A DNA stretch of 64,000 nucleotides from Setaria digitata (lineage: Eukaryota > Nematoda > Chromadorea > Rhabditida > Setariidae): NCBI GenBank assembly GCA_003640385.1, contig RCAB01000002.1:558001-622000 (forward strand), written 5' to 3'. Every line of letters starts with the position of its first letter. The first letter of the stretch is position 1. Under the pieces are notes generated by a model. The model saw only the letters and a program-made list of their open reading frames with translations, was not told the origin of the DNA and ran no database searches. This document shows, in pieces, positions 13,101 to 26,526 of the stretch. Made by a program: the position numbers and the translations under genes.

Positions 13101-16100
13101 TTAATTGATAAATGAGGTGTTCCAGACAAGTTTCTTAATTTTTTTTTTTGTTTTTAAATACACCACGTAAATCGTTAATTTTTTCTCTCCCACAGTCTTT
13201 TGTGTTTATCATTTTAATATTTCCTGTCAAAAAAATTTTTGATTTAGTTTTCTTTCAGAACTTCTTAAAAAAACTTTTTAGAGAAAAGGTATCATATTGA
13301 CAGGAAAAGTGATTAATAAAAGATCTATTTGGACTTTTGCCGGTTTTCAGCTGTTATTTGTTGACGAAGACACCAACATTTACATGAAGGCTAATTTTTT
13401 TCTAACTGAATTTTGTAGTTTTTCATCGTTTTCTTGGTATAAGCAGCTGTGTATTTTTGATTTGATTACAGATCTTTTACTGGAATTCAAATTGTTCTGA
13501 AAAATAGTAGCGTGCAATCGGAAATATGTTTAACCCTTGGTGAAGTATATTTTTAGATTGTTTCCCTAATTATTTCAAGTATAAAAGAGTGAAGATTTTT
13601 CGTAGAAAAAATTAAGCCGTAAAATATCGTGGAGGTATGCATTATGCATTACTATTTCGGCAGTATTGGTAATGAAGATAATAAAATTTTTTTAACTTTT
13701 AAAACATTAGAAAAAGTTTTTCTCCCTCGTGGTAGCTCGTCGATTCAGTTTCTCAAGTATTTAGTATTATTTTGTTGTGTGTTCGATCTCTCTCGAGAAA
13801 CCACCGATCTGTACTGGAAGAACTGAATGCGGTGTTTATGAAAACAAAATTAACTACAGCTATTACAAGCAGGTGTGGAAGCAAAGCATTCGTGAATGTT
13901 ACATTGACATTGTCTTTGCTTTTGGAAAGTTTCACTAGCACCGGAGGTGTATTGCTCCTCTTCTCTAGTAATCAGTGAAGAACTGAAATTCTGATACAGT
14001 CTCTGTGATACCGGATTCTACCACGTGTCATTTGTTCAACAATTATAGGGCCAGCGAAAGTGAGCTAGAAAACTACGTCATTGCCTCTCAACTTTTGAGA
14101 TTATCAGTATCGTTAGCCGTCATATACTTCTAAATTCCTGACATATCCTGCTGTTATTTTGCACTAAACAAAAAAAAGTAAAGCACATCATAAGACTGGA
14201 CTTAGAGGATGCCACTTCAGATAACTATAAATTTAATGTTTCGATTCTTCTACTTGTCTGGGAGTCTGTGCTAGCAAGTTTTTATTGCACTTTTTTAAGG
14301 TTATTTTTTTGTTGCGGAAGGACTTTATAAAGTTTCACTTATTCAATAGAGTCATAATTGGTACATTCTCTTATGCAGATCAGTAGACAATCTGACTTTC
14401 AATTCCAATTTGAAGGCTGCATCAATTAACACAGAACCAAAAAACGAGAATGTTCAAAGTCTACACTGGAAGTGACATGTGAGTTTGAGAAGCATGTACG
14501 ACAGTCAACGAATTATTGCACGGAAAACTTGAATTCTTGTTTTGGAGAAATATATAAGTTTACTACAATCTTTAAATCGTACTTTCCTGATAGGAAGAAT
14601 AAGCTAAACCTGTCAGGGAATTTTGATGACGTATAATTTATACATAAAGTTGTTTTTTTTTTTTTCAATAAAAGATATAGTTACGTCTAGCTTGGTTTCG
14701 ACTTTTGAAAAAACACAAACTAAGGAGATTTAATTTTTTCTTTCCCTATTTCGTCGCTTCAACATTCCATCCGTGTTTCATTAGTAATCTTTCTTTGATT
14801 TGCTTTTTTGTTTTTAAATTCTAGTTGATGGAAAATTAACTCACTGAGCATTTCAGCTGTTAAGTGAGCTTTATAATTCTGAAAATTTTCTAGATCCCGT
14901 AATTTGTGACATGGAATTTTAAAGGCCGTAATTGGGTGATCTCTATAAACAAGGCATGATGCAACACATGTGTTCGAGAACTTCATCTTAGCTGAGAAGA
15001 CTATCGCTCTAGTGACTTTATACAATAGAAGTTCCAGCCAGTATCCTTTATCCCTTTGGTGGAATTAGGTGTTATTAAGTTACTACCTAACCTAATTGTC
15101 AACTTGTTTTATTTCAATACCTCTGCTAATTGAAAAAGTTTACAGTTTTCTCGAAGCCTAAGCTATAATGGACTGAATGTTTATTCCATATAGCATATGG
15201 CATTTTCATGCTTAGTTTGGGAATATTCCATTATTGGTCGTTGAATAAGGAACAGATCACACCGATCAGGATATCCTCTAAGTATTTTCTGCTAATTCTA
15301 TTTAGAAAAAAGGTCTCTGATAATTCGTTAATTAAATTAATAATAATTAGAGTAGAAAAAGTCTGTGAAATTCTTACTGCCGCTTTATTCTTCGTTAACT
15401 AAAATAATAGATTCTTGAGCCAGTAGTATTATACCTTTTTCTTGCAATTTTCCGTTAACAGTCTCGTTCTCTAGTTAGCCAACTGATAATATTGGGCGAA
15501 TAGCTGATAAATTTGTACCCGTGTGTGCCCTAATTTTTTTTTTTCGTATTTTTCTTTACTGCTTAATCTTTTTTAATCATCTAAAATATTTTAGAACGTT
15601 TGTGCATTTTACTTTGGAAGTGTCCAGGAACTGATATAAAAATTTCTTTAGTCTTGTTTATAAAGGTTTTTTCAGTATTCAAGTTCCGCGTTGAAAAACC
15701 AGCTCCCTTGAAGAATCTTAATGTTCCTCTGAAACTGAAATTCTACTGTTACAGAAAATTTAAACTTAGGTTTTTGAGTTCACAAAAAGGTCTAGATTTA
15801 CAAGGAAGTGTATTATTCAGGTACTTTTCCATAAAAGTTTTAATCATTGGTCCTCTTTCATTTTTTTATTGCTTTATAGGGAACTTTAATTTTTCATTTA
15901 TTTTTCTAATGATGAAATTTTTTTTCTTGTTTGCTTTTATACTTTTGCTATGGATTTATAATTCCGTAAAGAACACAACAACTGTTCTCGTTTTGAAAAG
16001 TTCGACATCCATGCTATCATCCAGACAAACGAGCTTCCGCATCTGCTGCTTTTGCTCTTTACACTTGGCATGTCTAGTGCTTTGTGAAAATTCCAAGTAT

Positions 16101-16517
16101 TGTTTTAATTAATGCGCTCTATAGGAATTTCATAGCATCTTTTAAGCACAGGTAGAGAATGTGATCGAGAGTGAAGCAGCATAGACGGCTTAGGATAAGA
16201 AGTTCCTTCGAAGGAGAGATGAATGCACTTGACATGCGGCGACACATTTTTCTCTTTCCTTCCTTCTCCTTTGTTTGCACTTTTTTCCAATTTCATAGTT
16301 AAATTGCCGAAATTTGTTCCTTCCTTGTTCACTCTGATTACTTAAATCCGAGATGTTCTTGTTTCGTTTGGCTCTCTGTTCTGTTCCTCACTGAAATTTA
16401 GCCTCCGTCTTGAAGTCCCACTTGTAGGTGTATCTCATTTTTGTTATCGTTTAAAGAGAGTTGAAGACATTCTAAACAAGCATCATTTATCGTCTGTTCC
16501 AGGAAATAGGAGTCAGT

Positions 16518-19500
16518 ATGACAGGCGGAAATTTCGACAATCAGAGTTTTGACTCGCCATATCTTGGTATCAATAATCGGAAAGGTTTCGCAGCAGGTGC
16601 AAGAACATCGCCAAATTATACCCCTGGTAAGAATGGTTTCTCGGTTCGAGGCGCTAAGACTCTTGGATGGTATTTAACTGACGAACTGTTTTTGAAGAAC
16701 AGTGATATGAACCAGAATAAAGAAAAGAAAGAAGCTGTATCAGAAAGTAAGTTTTTTTGAACGTAAGGAAATGAGGGAAAGGTATTCTGTTGGAAACTAC
16801 GATTGTATTCACTGCAACTTTACTGAATATATCAAATTTAAAGGATTTGACTGACGACATTATGTCGAAGTTGCATAAACCTTACCAAGGCATCAAGTAC
16901 TTCTTCCATCTTCTCTGTTGCAAACACCGCAACAGCGTTAAGACATCCAGATGAAATTCCCCAATTCATGATGGATTGAAATGTCAATATTATGCCAATT
17001 TTTACATGGGAACGAATTTAATTGAGGAAAGCTTAATAGCTAGTGGTATATGTGGGCAGTTGTCAAATAACGAATGAGAGTGATTAATTTTACTTTCTTT
17101 CCAGTTATAATGCTGGAACATTTTGATTGGGATTCTTTACAATAACAAGTAAAGCATATTGTGTTTTGAAGAATTTTCAAGTAATCCTTTAAATTATACT
17201 TTTATTGTACTCTTTTTGTACAGTTCACATTCCGGTATGTTTGCCGAGTCGTTGTGCAAATAACATTTTAAAGATTAATTAAAAATTTAACCAGTTGTAC
17301 ATTGTCAAAATTCCCGCAAATTTTTTTTGCTTTTATTCAATTTTATTGGAGAATGTTCTGCATATTTGTCTTACTGCACAAAACTGGAATAGATATAGCT
17401 CTGACAGATACTCACTTCTGATGAACAGCTTAATTAGATTGAAACTTTCAATATTCGGACTGTTGTAACATGGCATAACTGCTTGTTGGATGCATCTCAA
17501 TCTAACTTCCTTCTCCTTAAGAATTGTCTTTGCAGTGGTCTAGTCATTAGATTTATATTGCTAATATATAATCCCACCTCTGCACTTATAATTTTATGAT
17601 TTTTTTTTGTGTAGAACAGTAAATTTTGCTTCCTTTCTGCTTTTTCTCTCGGTTCCCTCCTTTCGAATTTGCTCTCTTACCACTAAACAGTTCCGAAATG
17701 GTATTAATGTATTTTGAAGTTTATAACGGGTTCGTTAACTTCTTGTTTTTTCATTTCAGTATCCTTCTGTTTATTGGGTTTTACTAGTTACCCATCATGT
17801 TTCCTTCTCGTATAGTTGATAAATAACGTGCTCTTAAAGTTTACTGAGTAGATTAATTCAGTGCTGTTTCAATCAAAAATTTTAAAAGTGACACAGTCGT
17901 CTCACCCTCTTTGTGAATTTTTTTTTTCTTGGTTATTTTCAGCATTTCCTGCAAACCGCCGGATTACTTTGCTAGAATAATTTGTTGTTTCCAACAGAAC
18001 TTTTTTTTTATATATTTTCTCAGTTATAGTGTTTTTAGAGGTGAAGGTGCCAATTTGAACTGAGTTCAATAAAAAAAAAAAAAACTTTCAAAAAAGTTTT
18101 AATGTTGCAGCAGAGACAAGATTTTTGAAGTGATTCATAAGTATTTGTTTCAGTTGTTGTAAAGATGAAATCGCTGAATTAAATTAAGTTGCAGAAGTTT
18201 ATAGTTTACGATGGGAACGCAGAGTTCAAGATAGGTGGTGCTGTGCTTTGGATATTTTTACACATTCTCGCACTTTGTTTACTTTTGTTAGAACTTTTTT
18301 CTCGAATGAATGACTCATTCCAGCCTGGGCATTTTCCTCCGCTCCTTCCAACTTGTTCGAGTGTGTTCTTTGAAGTGTTGCAACCGCTAGAAGCCATTAA
18401 ATTTTGTTGTTTTGGTTCCGCAAGCCTCCGTCTCAGTGATTAGACGAGACTGAGGTTGAGGATAGAACCAGAACTGTGTTATTTCGAAAGAATCAAGTCG
18501 GATGTTCACTTTCTGTCCTTCAGTTTAGTGCTAATTCTCGATGGATCAAATTACCTCTTTAGCACTAAAATACACCCCCAATTTTAGGGATTATTTTGTG
18601 TCGCTAATTGCTTCCATTCACGATTCCGAGCGATTAGTTCCTTCAGAAGTTTCATCTCATTAAATTTCATTCCGTAGCGTTTTTAGGATATTTGGTTACA
18701 CGTAGAAACTGTCAAACATCTTATCTTAACCAGAGGGCAATCTCTATAAATCGTATTTCTTTCCTAGGAGAAAAATCAGTAGAGTTGTACCATTCACAAA
18801 AGTGTGTTATGAATTATCGCTAGAAGAAAAAAGATCTGGTTGACAGTTTTGGAGTAAAGAGATTGGTCTCAGCACAGAAAGCGCTGGAAAGGCAAGTAGT
18901 GAGCTCAGTACGACTTTCCATGAACGAATAGAAATGTTGAAATCTTTGGTCTCGGTAGTGTTTCTTTTCACGGAGAAATGTTCATTTTTATCTTCCTGAG
19001 AACTAAAAACATTGCAAGTTTAGTCAAGACAGCAGTCCACAGAACTGTTTGACTTCTTGACACAGAAGTACATAGCGCATTTTCATGTGACACGACTTAG
19101 GCTACTTTTGCGTAGAATACCGATGTTGATGGAAGTTATGCTCGTTTTCAAGCTACTAACTGCTCATAATTGAGAAGAGGCTGTCAAGTTGCACCCTGTC
19201 TAGTGCTTGAGGGTAATAATGGTTGTTGATTCACTGTTCTTTATAAAAATATTTATCGTGATGCATGGGTAAGTAAATACTTTCTGGCTGGCGATGATCA
19301 CGGCGATAACGATGATAGCTTGAAACACTGCTCATTCATACCGGCCTGATTCACGTATTTTGCCATTATGCTCGAATTTATGTCGAAATTTAAAGGTATT
19401 TCATGTTCACTTGAAAGATTCCCTTTGTAGTTTGTTTCACGTACTGGACTGCTTCACACACCTTCTGATTAATTGGTAAAACAGAATATCAGTTTCATCA

Positions 19501-22500
19501 GAGTGATTACAGTGGTTGATAAAAGTGTGCAATCTACGGTTCATGTATGTCTGATGATTTCAGTTTGCACTGGATTCATTTCGCGTGACCTCTGTAATAA
19601 GCAACGTTTGCAGTCTCCACTTTCTTTTTTATCCATCAATATCACGCAACTCTTTAACTCTCTTATTGAGCACTTCATTTGTTTTTAAGTATCTGAACAG
19701 TTCATTCTTATCATATTACAATATAAAGGAGGAAAAGCAGCTGTCGCCACCAGTGGAACGATTTCTACTCGATTCAGTTGTGAGTGCTAGTTCGTTGACC
19801 TTTCCTTAGGAATATCTTTTAGCGCAGAAATATATCCCTAAAAATTTATTTGATTTTTTTTTAGCGAAATTTGATTTCCTTTCAAATAAGTTCATCACTA
19901 TTCGTAACTTGCAGCAAATATTAGACATATTTGCCGTGCTTTATACTTTTGAAGCTCCGGAAATATTGCTAATGAATGGAAATTCTCGATTACATTGCTT
20001 TTTTTCCTTTTAATAAAGTATTTATGAAAATCATTTGGAACTAGGTCGGTAGTCTCTTTCTCTTGTTTTAATGAGAGGGCACTTAGCTAGTCTCTTTCTG
20101 TATCCTAGTTTCTTACTGAATTGAAATGAGAAAAAAGGGTCGCATATGTTTTTCCTGTTTGATAAAAATTACCACAGTCTTTTTCTATTTAGTAATTTGC
20201 ACCTCATTTACATACTTTTACGTTTCGAAAATGCTAATTAGTGAAAATTTTCAACTGCGTTGCTCTGTTTTCTTCTGATGAAGTGCTGCTAGAAATTATT
20301 TGAAAGCTTATCTTGAGGGAATTTAGCAAGTAAATGAAGTTTTTGTTTCCTTCATATTGCGAACACAGAAAGTTCTTTAGTCCTTGTATTCCTTTTAATC
20401 GGTTGAGGACGAACGGTCTTTTTTGGCAGTCTTCTCTGAAATGTACCTTCCATTTTTCATCGTATAAAAAACTGTCTCGAATTCCTTGTATTGTATTGTT
20501 CCGTTTGAGCTTTTTTGTTTCCTGATAAGTTCAGCATTAAAAATTCCTTTTTTATGTTACTAGTTGTTCCTGGCAAAGAATTTCAAATTCATTTTCAAAT
20601 ATCATCTAGTTGATCGCTCCAAAATTAAAGTGTTTGCTCTTTAAAAACTTGGTGCAATCACTATCCTGAAAGTAGGAGTGTTAGCAGTTGTTGGCAGTAA
20701 TTGGAATGGGCGCCACGTCAGAAATTTGTGTTGTGAACGATGAAGTAATTCTGGTAGTCCAGGATTTTGCTGGAAAGATAATCTTTCCTGGATTTTAAAC
20801 TCTATTCTAGTATAATCTAATTGTAATCTAAATTTAAACTTTCCTTAAAACATGAGGTAATTCTTAGATCTAAAGTCTAACTGTGATTTAATTTAATTTG
20901 TAAGTAGTACAATGTTTTTAAGTTAACGGTAACAGCTAAAGTAATCACAAAAGCATATTTCCTTTATATCAGCCAACGTCAAATTTTGTTTAGTATAATT
21001 TTCTCGACTTATATATCATTTTCTTTGTCTGTAGCACTGAAGTTTGCAGTGTTGCGAAATCCAACTTTTATATTTCATGAAAAATTGCACTGATCATTAA
21101 TCATTGTGAACGCTGATGATACTGATTTGTAGTTTCATCATCGTCATCACCGTCGCAGAGCGCAGTTGGAAGCGCGATAGCAACAACAGAGATAGCAGCA
21201 ATTATGAATCGACAAGAGATGTCCAGAAATCGAGGCAACATGCCAGGTCGGAACTCACAGAGCAACAACAATAATGACCTCACGGCAACCTTTTCCCGTG
21301 GCATCACGGATGATGATCGGAAGCGAAAGCGTTTTCGTCAGCGTATCAGCAAGAAAGGATTGGACGCTGGAGTTGTCAGCAATAACAATTGCCGAACTGA
21401 TAATTTGGATACAAATAGTATTTGCTAATTTATTTCATTAGGACAAAATTTGCAGAACTCGTAACTCTGATTTGTAGTATTTTCCAGTATTATTTTTGAT
21501 AAAACAGTTTAGCAGAAGTCACTATCACTTCGAAACAGATGATTAGTCGAAAGGAATAGCTTTTACAGATGAAGTACTTCAACAGGAGCAGAAACAAGAA
21601 ACAATTACTGTGGATGGAAAAATGATGAAGACACCTAGTGACTTTAAGGATGCTTACTGGTTTGTTCTTCGAACTACTTTTTTTCCACATCTTGTGTCAT
21701 TTTGACTTTTACTGGTAAATCTGTACTGCAACTGCAAGAGTTTAGCTCTAAGTTAGATTTTCCACCTTCCAGGTACTATGATCCGAAAACTGATGGTTTC
21801 TACTATGATTCGAAAGGTTCCCGTGGTTGGCGTCGACGAAATCCCATTCATGAAAAGAAGCAACTGCAGGATAGAGTAGTTTTTTGTTGCTTGAATTGCA
21901 ATCTTTTTTTATTTCGAAATCACTTAATTTTCAAAAGTAGTTGGGATTAGCAATTTTAGAACTGTAGTGTATGTAAACTTCTAGGATGGATTATCGTGCT
22001 CGTGGGCTGATCCAAATCTCGTTCCATATGGTGGAGGCGATCCATATGGTTATCAGTACAGCGGAATCAGTCATTTTTCCCCTCATATCCAGTATATATA
22101 TATATATTTTTTTTTTTCGATTTTTATCTACCGTTATTTTAGAGAATTAATTGAACAGGAAAACAATTTATTTACAAGTTGGAACGAACTTTACCCCTTG
22201 ACATAAAGCAATCATCCTAAAAGTGCTTTTGCAGATATTATGATCCGGAGACCGATGGATACTATTTTGAGATGCCCTCCGTTGATGGCTGGAAAAAGCG
22301 ACAGCCACATTCCATGAGCACCCCTGTGATGCCGTCACTAATAGCAGGGTATAGTACGAGCCGAATGATGGCGAACTCGAATGCGCCAAATGCGCTGGCA
22401 GCTCTGCCGAATGTCACTGATGCGATAGATATGCCGAGAACATCGTACGGCGCCGCTCTAGCTCGAGGCCAACTGCCACCTTGTACTGTGAGAACTAATA

Positions 22501-23808
22501 ATGCTGTTACAAGCACCTCCAGAAGTGTTAGTTTTCTTCTTCACTTATCTGACACTTCAAGTTCCTTAATGAGGAAAAGAAGCTTTGTCCCTAAAACAGA
22601 TCTCTCCTAATTATACTTCCTTCCAGGGAAATACAACACTGAAAGAGACTTTTTCCAGTGCTGAGTCAGCACTCTCACCGACAGATGATTTTGGCGCTGC
22701 GTCTTCCCTGGTATTCCTTTCTCTGAATTTACTCTCTCTAGTCATTGTTTCGAATCTCAGTTTTTGGGAAGAGTTGAGTTAATCTATAGAAGAGAGCATC
22801 TTTGGCACCATAAAAAAACTGTTGACTTGGCCTTTTTTAATGACGTTTGATAGTAAGCTTATTGCAGTTATTGTTCGACAAAACATCCGAATGGGATAAT
22901 AAGGCGAAGAGCCAAGAAAGATGCAACACACAAAGGCCTTTCTCCTATGCAGACATTGTGGCTTCTCCGTGTGAAACAAGTGCCACTACTGTGGATGATA
23001 TCGAGAACAGCCCACCACCTTCTCAACAAGTTATCGTCAGTTTCTTCTTGTCTTTTTTGACTTATGACTCTTGTTGATATTCCAATGAACTTCTGCATGA
23101 ACTAGACTTTGAATGTGTTATTTCTTCTGTGAAACCATGAAATTTATAAAATCTTGCAGGACACTCACTACAAGCGACCGGAAACGCTCGTGTTGCACAG
23201 TTTTGCGGAAGATAATCATGTTGGTAGAGTGACAAATGAGCAGGACATAAAACGTTCTGAATTGACGAACTTTAATGCAGATAAATTCATCGCTGACCTT
23301 CCTTTCAAGTACACTTTCTCAGACTAAGACAAATTTAAATTTACTATAGAAGAGTAAGGCAGTTGTTTAGATATAAAAGCAAGATTTTCCTACAAATAAT
23401 TGCAGTAGCACGGATCGAGTACTGCGAGATTTGGCAGCACTGAAAACACCATGCTCGGTGCCGGTTTGTAGTATGGATTCTCCTCATACACCATCTGTCA
23501 TGAAAAGTGTGTATTCACCACTGGGGATACCCAATCAAGACATTGACGCATACAGTGCCATGTCAGTTTCATTGCAGTTATTTGAAATTGGTCTTTTTCC
23601 ATTTGTTCCTCCATTCCTTTGGTTGAAGTAATTTTTTATGTTCTACTTCAGTTGCGATATGGAGTTGGTGCTGAGTCAGATTTTAAGCTGTGCTGACGAG
23701 AAGGAATGGGTACCTGAGAGAACTTCAGCAGGAACATCGAAATTGAATTTTTGGCGTAACTCTGGTCTGGTTGCTGGAGTTGCCAGCGTCTCTTTCGACA
23801 ACGTATAA
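16518..23808 (+). CDS. Uncharacterised protein with tandem YYDPxTDGxYY/GWRRR repeats, 11 exons
   Basis: I do not recognise this gene. Eleven exons keep one frame: 16518-16746, 21133-21417, 21569-21659, 21773-21875, 21985-22091, 22235-22526, 22627-22710, 22868-23035, 23160-23308, 23406-23561 and 23652-23808, giving 606 residues. Exon 1 follows a TTCCAG acceptor at 16502, so the mRNA is trans-spliced or has an untranslated upstream exon. Exon 2 encodes a Ser/Asn-rich stretch and a basic patch (RKRKRFRQR). Exons 3-4 give [14 protein letters not shown]...GWRRRNP and exons 5-6 a second copy, [21 protein letters not shown]; both repeats are interrupted by an intron just before the YYDP. Further on are YGAALARG and [10 protein letters not shown], two similar short aromatic-alanine motifs, then low-complexity Ser/Thr-rich sequence. 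There is no signal peptide and no membrane segment. The YYDP repeats faintly recall OCRE-type aromatic repeats of RNA-binding proteins; that is only a resemblance. The terminal GTATAAG could also act as a donor to a later exon. Intron 1 is 4.4 kb. Confidence 0.8.
16747..21132 (+). other. Large first intron of the YYDP-repeat gene
   Basis: Bounded by GTAAGT and TTTGTAG, both in phase 1. It contains T-rich runs and open frames on both strands near 18.2-18.4 kb that lack good starts or partner exons. No nested gene is recognisable. Confidence 0.7.
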
Positions 23809-26526
23809 GATACCGAAAAGTATGCCGAAAATGTCGTCATAGCATGACCTTGTGAAGCTGAGAGAAAAGATTTTAAAGATTATTGTTACTTTTCTAATAG
23901 ATTTGTCCACTTTCTGGTTCTCAAAATCGGTTTTCAAATTCTGTCAAAAGAAGCTCTCTCTTTTTAGGTCCAACAGTTGCATTGTTTAGTAATAATTGGG
24001 TATGGAGTTGTCACTCATATTGTTTTCTTTGCTGCTTTTAGTATTTTTGCACATGCTTACTCTGTTTAGGTTCTCTTTAACTGTTCACGACTATTTCTGT
24101 CGTTATGTTCAATCACATTATGTGAATGTTGTAGAAAGCTTAGGCCATTTTTTTCTTTTCTTTTTTTTTTCATTTTCGTTTTTTTTTTTTTCTCTTATTA
24201 AGGCACTTCTCTTGCGGCATTTTTGACTAAATTCCCCTAGACGAATTTCTACTATGTTCTGTCACAATCACTTCCACTTTTCTTTTCCAAAGTTCCTTGT
24301 TTATTTCGTTGTTATTTATAAATTTAATGTGAATTTTGAAATTTTTTGAAAAGGTTTTATATTAACATATTCTTCTTTAGTTAACCTAGGCTGTTTCTGT
24401 GCTATTTTCCGTTTCATTCTGGAGTGTATGACACCTTTCTGCTCTTTTCATTTTTGTTCCTTATTCCATTTTTACTTGTTATACCACTTATAACAAATTT
24501 TTCACTTTCTGTTATGTTATATATCCTTAGTTCGTTAGCACTGACGCTATTAGGCTTGTCACATTAGTTTTATATCTGGATTTAGATCCGACTCACTTTT
24601 TAATATGTTACATAATATTAATGTTAGAGAGATTGTGCGCAAGAGCAGAAGTAACCAGTAAAGAAGGATCTTCTGTCTCAGATGATAATTAAGAGCTATA
24701 TGTCTTTTGAAGACACTTCCATAAGATATGCCGAATCCCTGAATGCTGCAATTCGTGTATATTTATTTTTTATTTGTTTTGTTCCCTTTCGAGTTTCTAG
24801 GTTTAAAACTCGATATCTTCATTTTTCGGCTTACCACTCTTAAATATCTTTTTATGTCCACTTTTAACATTAAATAATTAAACATTCCACCTGTTTGGTT
24901 TAACTTTTTGGGGAACAGATTGAGATTTTTTTTTTTTTAAGAAAGGATCGACTGTTTGAACTTTACGTTATAAAACAGTTTTTGTAAAAGACTTTACACT
25001 TTTAAATAGATCTCTACACCGGTGTGATCTTGAAGTCTCACTTTACTGATGTTTTATAGTCCCAAACTTTTGTCTTGGTTAGTAATTTCATACTTTTCTA
25101 CGTAGATCATTTGACTTGGTTCTTTAAAATATTTACCGGCTGAAAACTGACCTATATTTTCTTCTCTTGTTATTCATTTGGTTCTGAGCAACATCCCCTT
25201 GAAGGATTTTCAAGAGTTGTAATAGATCAATTTTTCAGAAAAAAAAGAAATTTTTCTTTTTTTTTTTTTGGAAGAGCTCATTAAATCTTTCTTGTTTTGC
25301 ATAGTATTTGTCATAAGAGCCCTTCAGGCGTCAGTACCGCAATCTCTATGTTCCAAAAATGAGTAGTTTTTTTCTTCAACCTTCATTGTTCGAATTGTTC
25401 GCTAGATTATTTCCATGGATTTGTTTCCGTCTATCAAAAAAAAGAAAAAAAAAGAAAGTAAGCAAGAGAAAAAGTTGCGCACTAGGACATGAAAAAGGCA
25501 TAAAACATCACTTCTTATATGTCGTTTACACATTGCACTGATGTTGTAAGGTTTTAATTTATCGGCTCAAAGTTCTTTGAAGTGAATTTCCAGATCATGA
25601 AATCATGAAAAAGAAGAACTTTCAAATACTACCGTAAGGAATGTTTGCTGTTAACGGAATTTGGTTCCATTTCTGTGTGGTAAAGATTCTTGACAGGTGA
25701 CCAATTAAGACTTTGAGAGCCGAAGTTGGAAGGTATAGATTAAAGATTTTGGAGTTTTGAGGGAACAAAACTTGGAAAAAGAGAGCCAAAGGAAGTGAAG
25801 TGTATGGATTGATAAGCCGTGCAGTAGAAATTACGTTCCAGGCTTTGACGATTTACTATCAGTTTAGTTCGACATAATTAGAGTGATCAAGAAAGTTACC
25901 CTTCATATTGCTGCAAGGTTCGAAACAACTTTCATTAAATCAAATAACGTTCATTTGAACTATGTGCCCTAATTTCTGGTTCTATCCCACCAATTACTAC
26001 ATCCCCTAAAGTTCTGGAAACTATTTCGAGAAATGGTCAAAGTCATCCCGCCACTGTGTCATTTGTTATTTTCGCGTTGGCTTTGAGACTAGCCATTGAG
26101 ATTTTTCAAGCTTCCTGCCTGCTCGCATGGATCAAATTTGTTCGAGTCTTTTTTCGGGTAGTTTCGTGTCAAAATCAACTTATGTTATTCAAAGGGGTAT
26201 ATAGAATTAACCCTAAATCGAGCTTCCAATAAAAATGGAGATCTTGCTGCTATTTGATAAGAGAGTGGTTCGCGACCTTCGTTACCAGAGATTTTAAAAA
26301 TGCCAAATAATTTAAAGTGACTGTTCGACTAGCAACAGAATTGACCTCATTCTGTTTACAAAAATTTTTGGTCATTTCTGTCTGCTTTCTTTGTTCTCTT
26401 TCTGCATTTTAGTACTCAGTTACAATCATGAAGCGACTGGAAGGCGTTGCTTAAACACATATGATTTTTAATTGATATTGGTAATTGGAAATAAAAGTAA
26501 TTGTAATTTGAATAAGTTATTCAGCA
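23809..26526. other. Intergenic region, T-rich
   Basis: Long poly-T and poly-pyrimidine runs (24150-24200, 25255-25270) and no supported coding exon. A short open segment at 24630-24690 ending in TAA after a TTAG acceptor could be an alternative last exon of the YYDP-repeat gene, but its frame with respect to the available donor is unconvincing. Confidence 0.6.

Larger units (their letters stand above)
1..16502. other. Long region without recognisable coding exons
   Basis: No stretch here combines an open frame, splice borders and a familiar protein motif. Open frames of up to 170 codons exist (for example 8213-8713 minus and 15600-16112 plus), but they read as hydrophobic, phenylalanine-rich low-complexity translations of AT-rich DNA and have no partner exons. 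The region contains the GC-rich patch at 1010-1160, a perfect hairpin at 769-800 and short homopolymer runs. It may be the upstream region or a very long 5' untranslated intron of the gene whose first coding exon begins at 16518. Confidence 0.6.

Noticed and set aside
15600..16112. 170-codon plus-strand open frame
   Set aside because: Starts at a non-ATG codon and is full of Phe, Leu and Lys from T- and A-rich runs; it has no recognisable motif and no splice context.
18189..18443. Overlapping open frames on both strands in the first intron of the YYDP gene
   Set aside because: Both strands are open only because stops are absent over a short, slightly GC-richer stretch; neither has a good start or matching splice sites.
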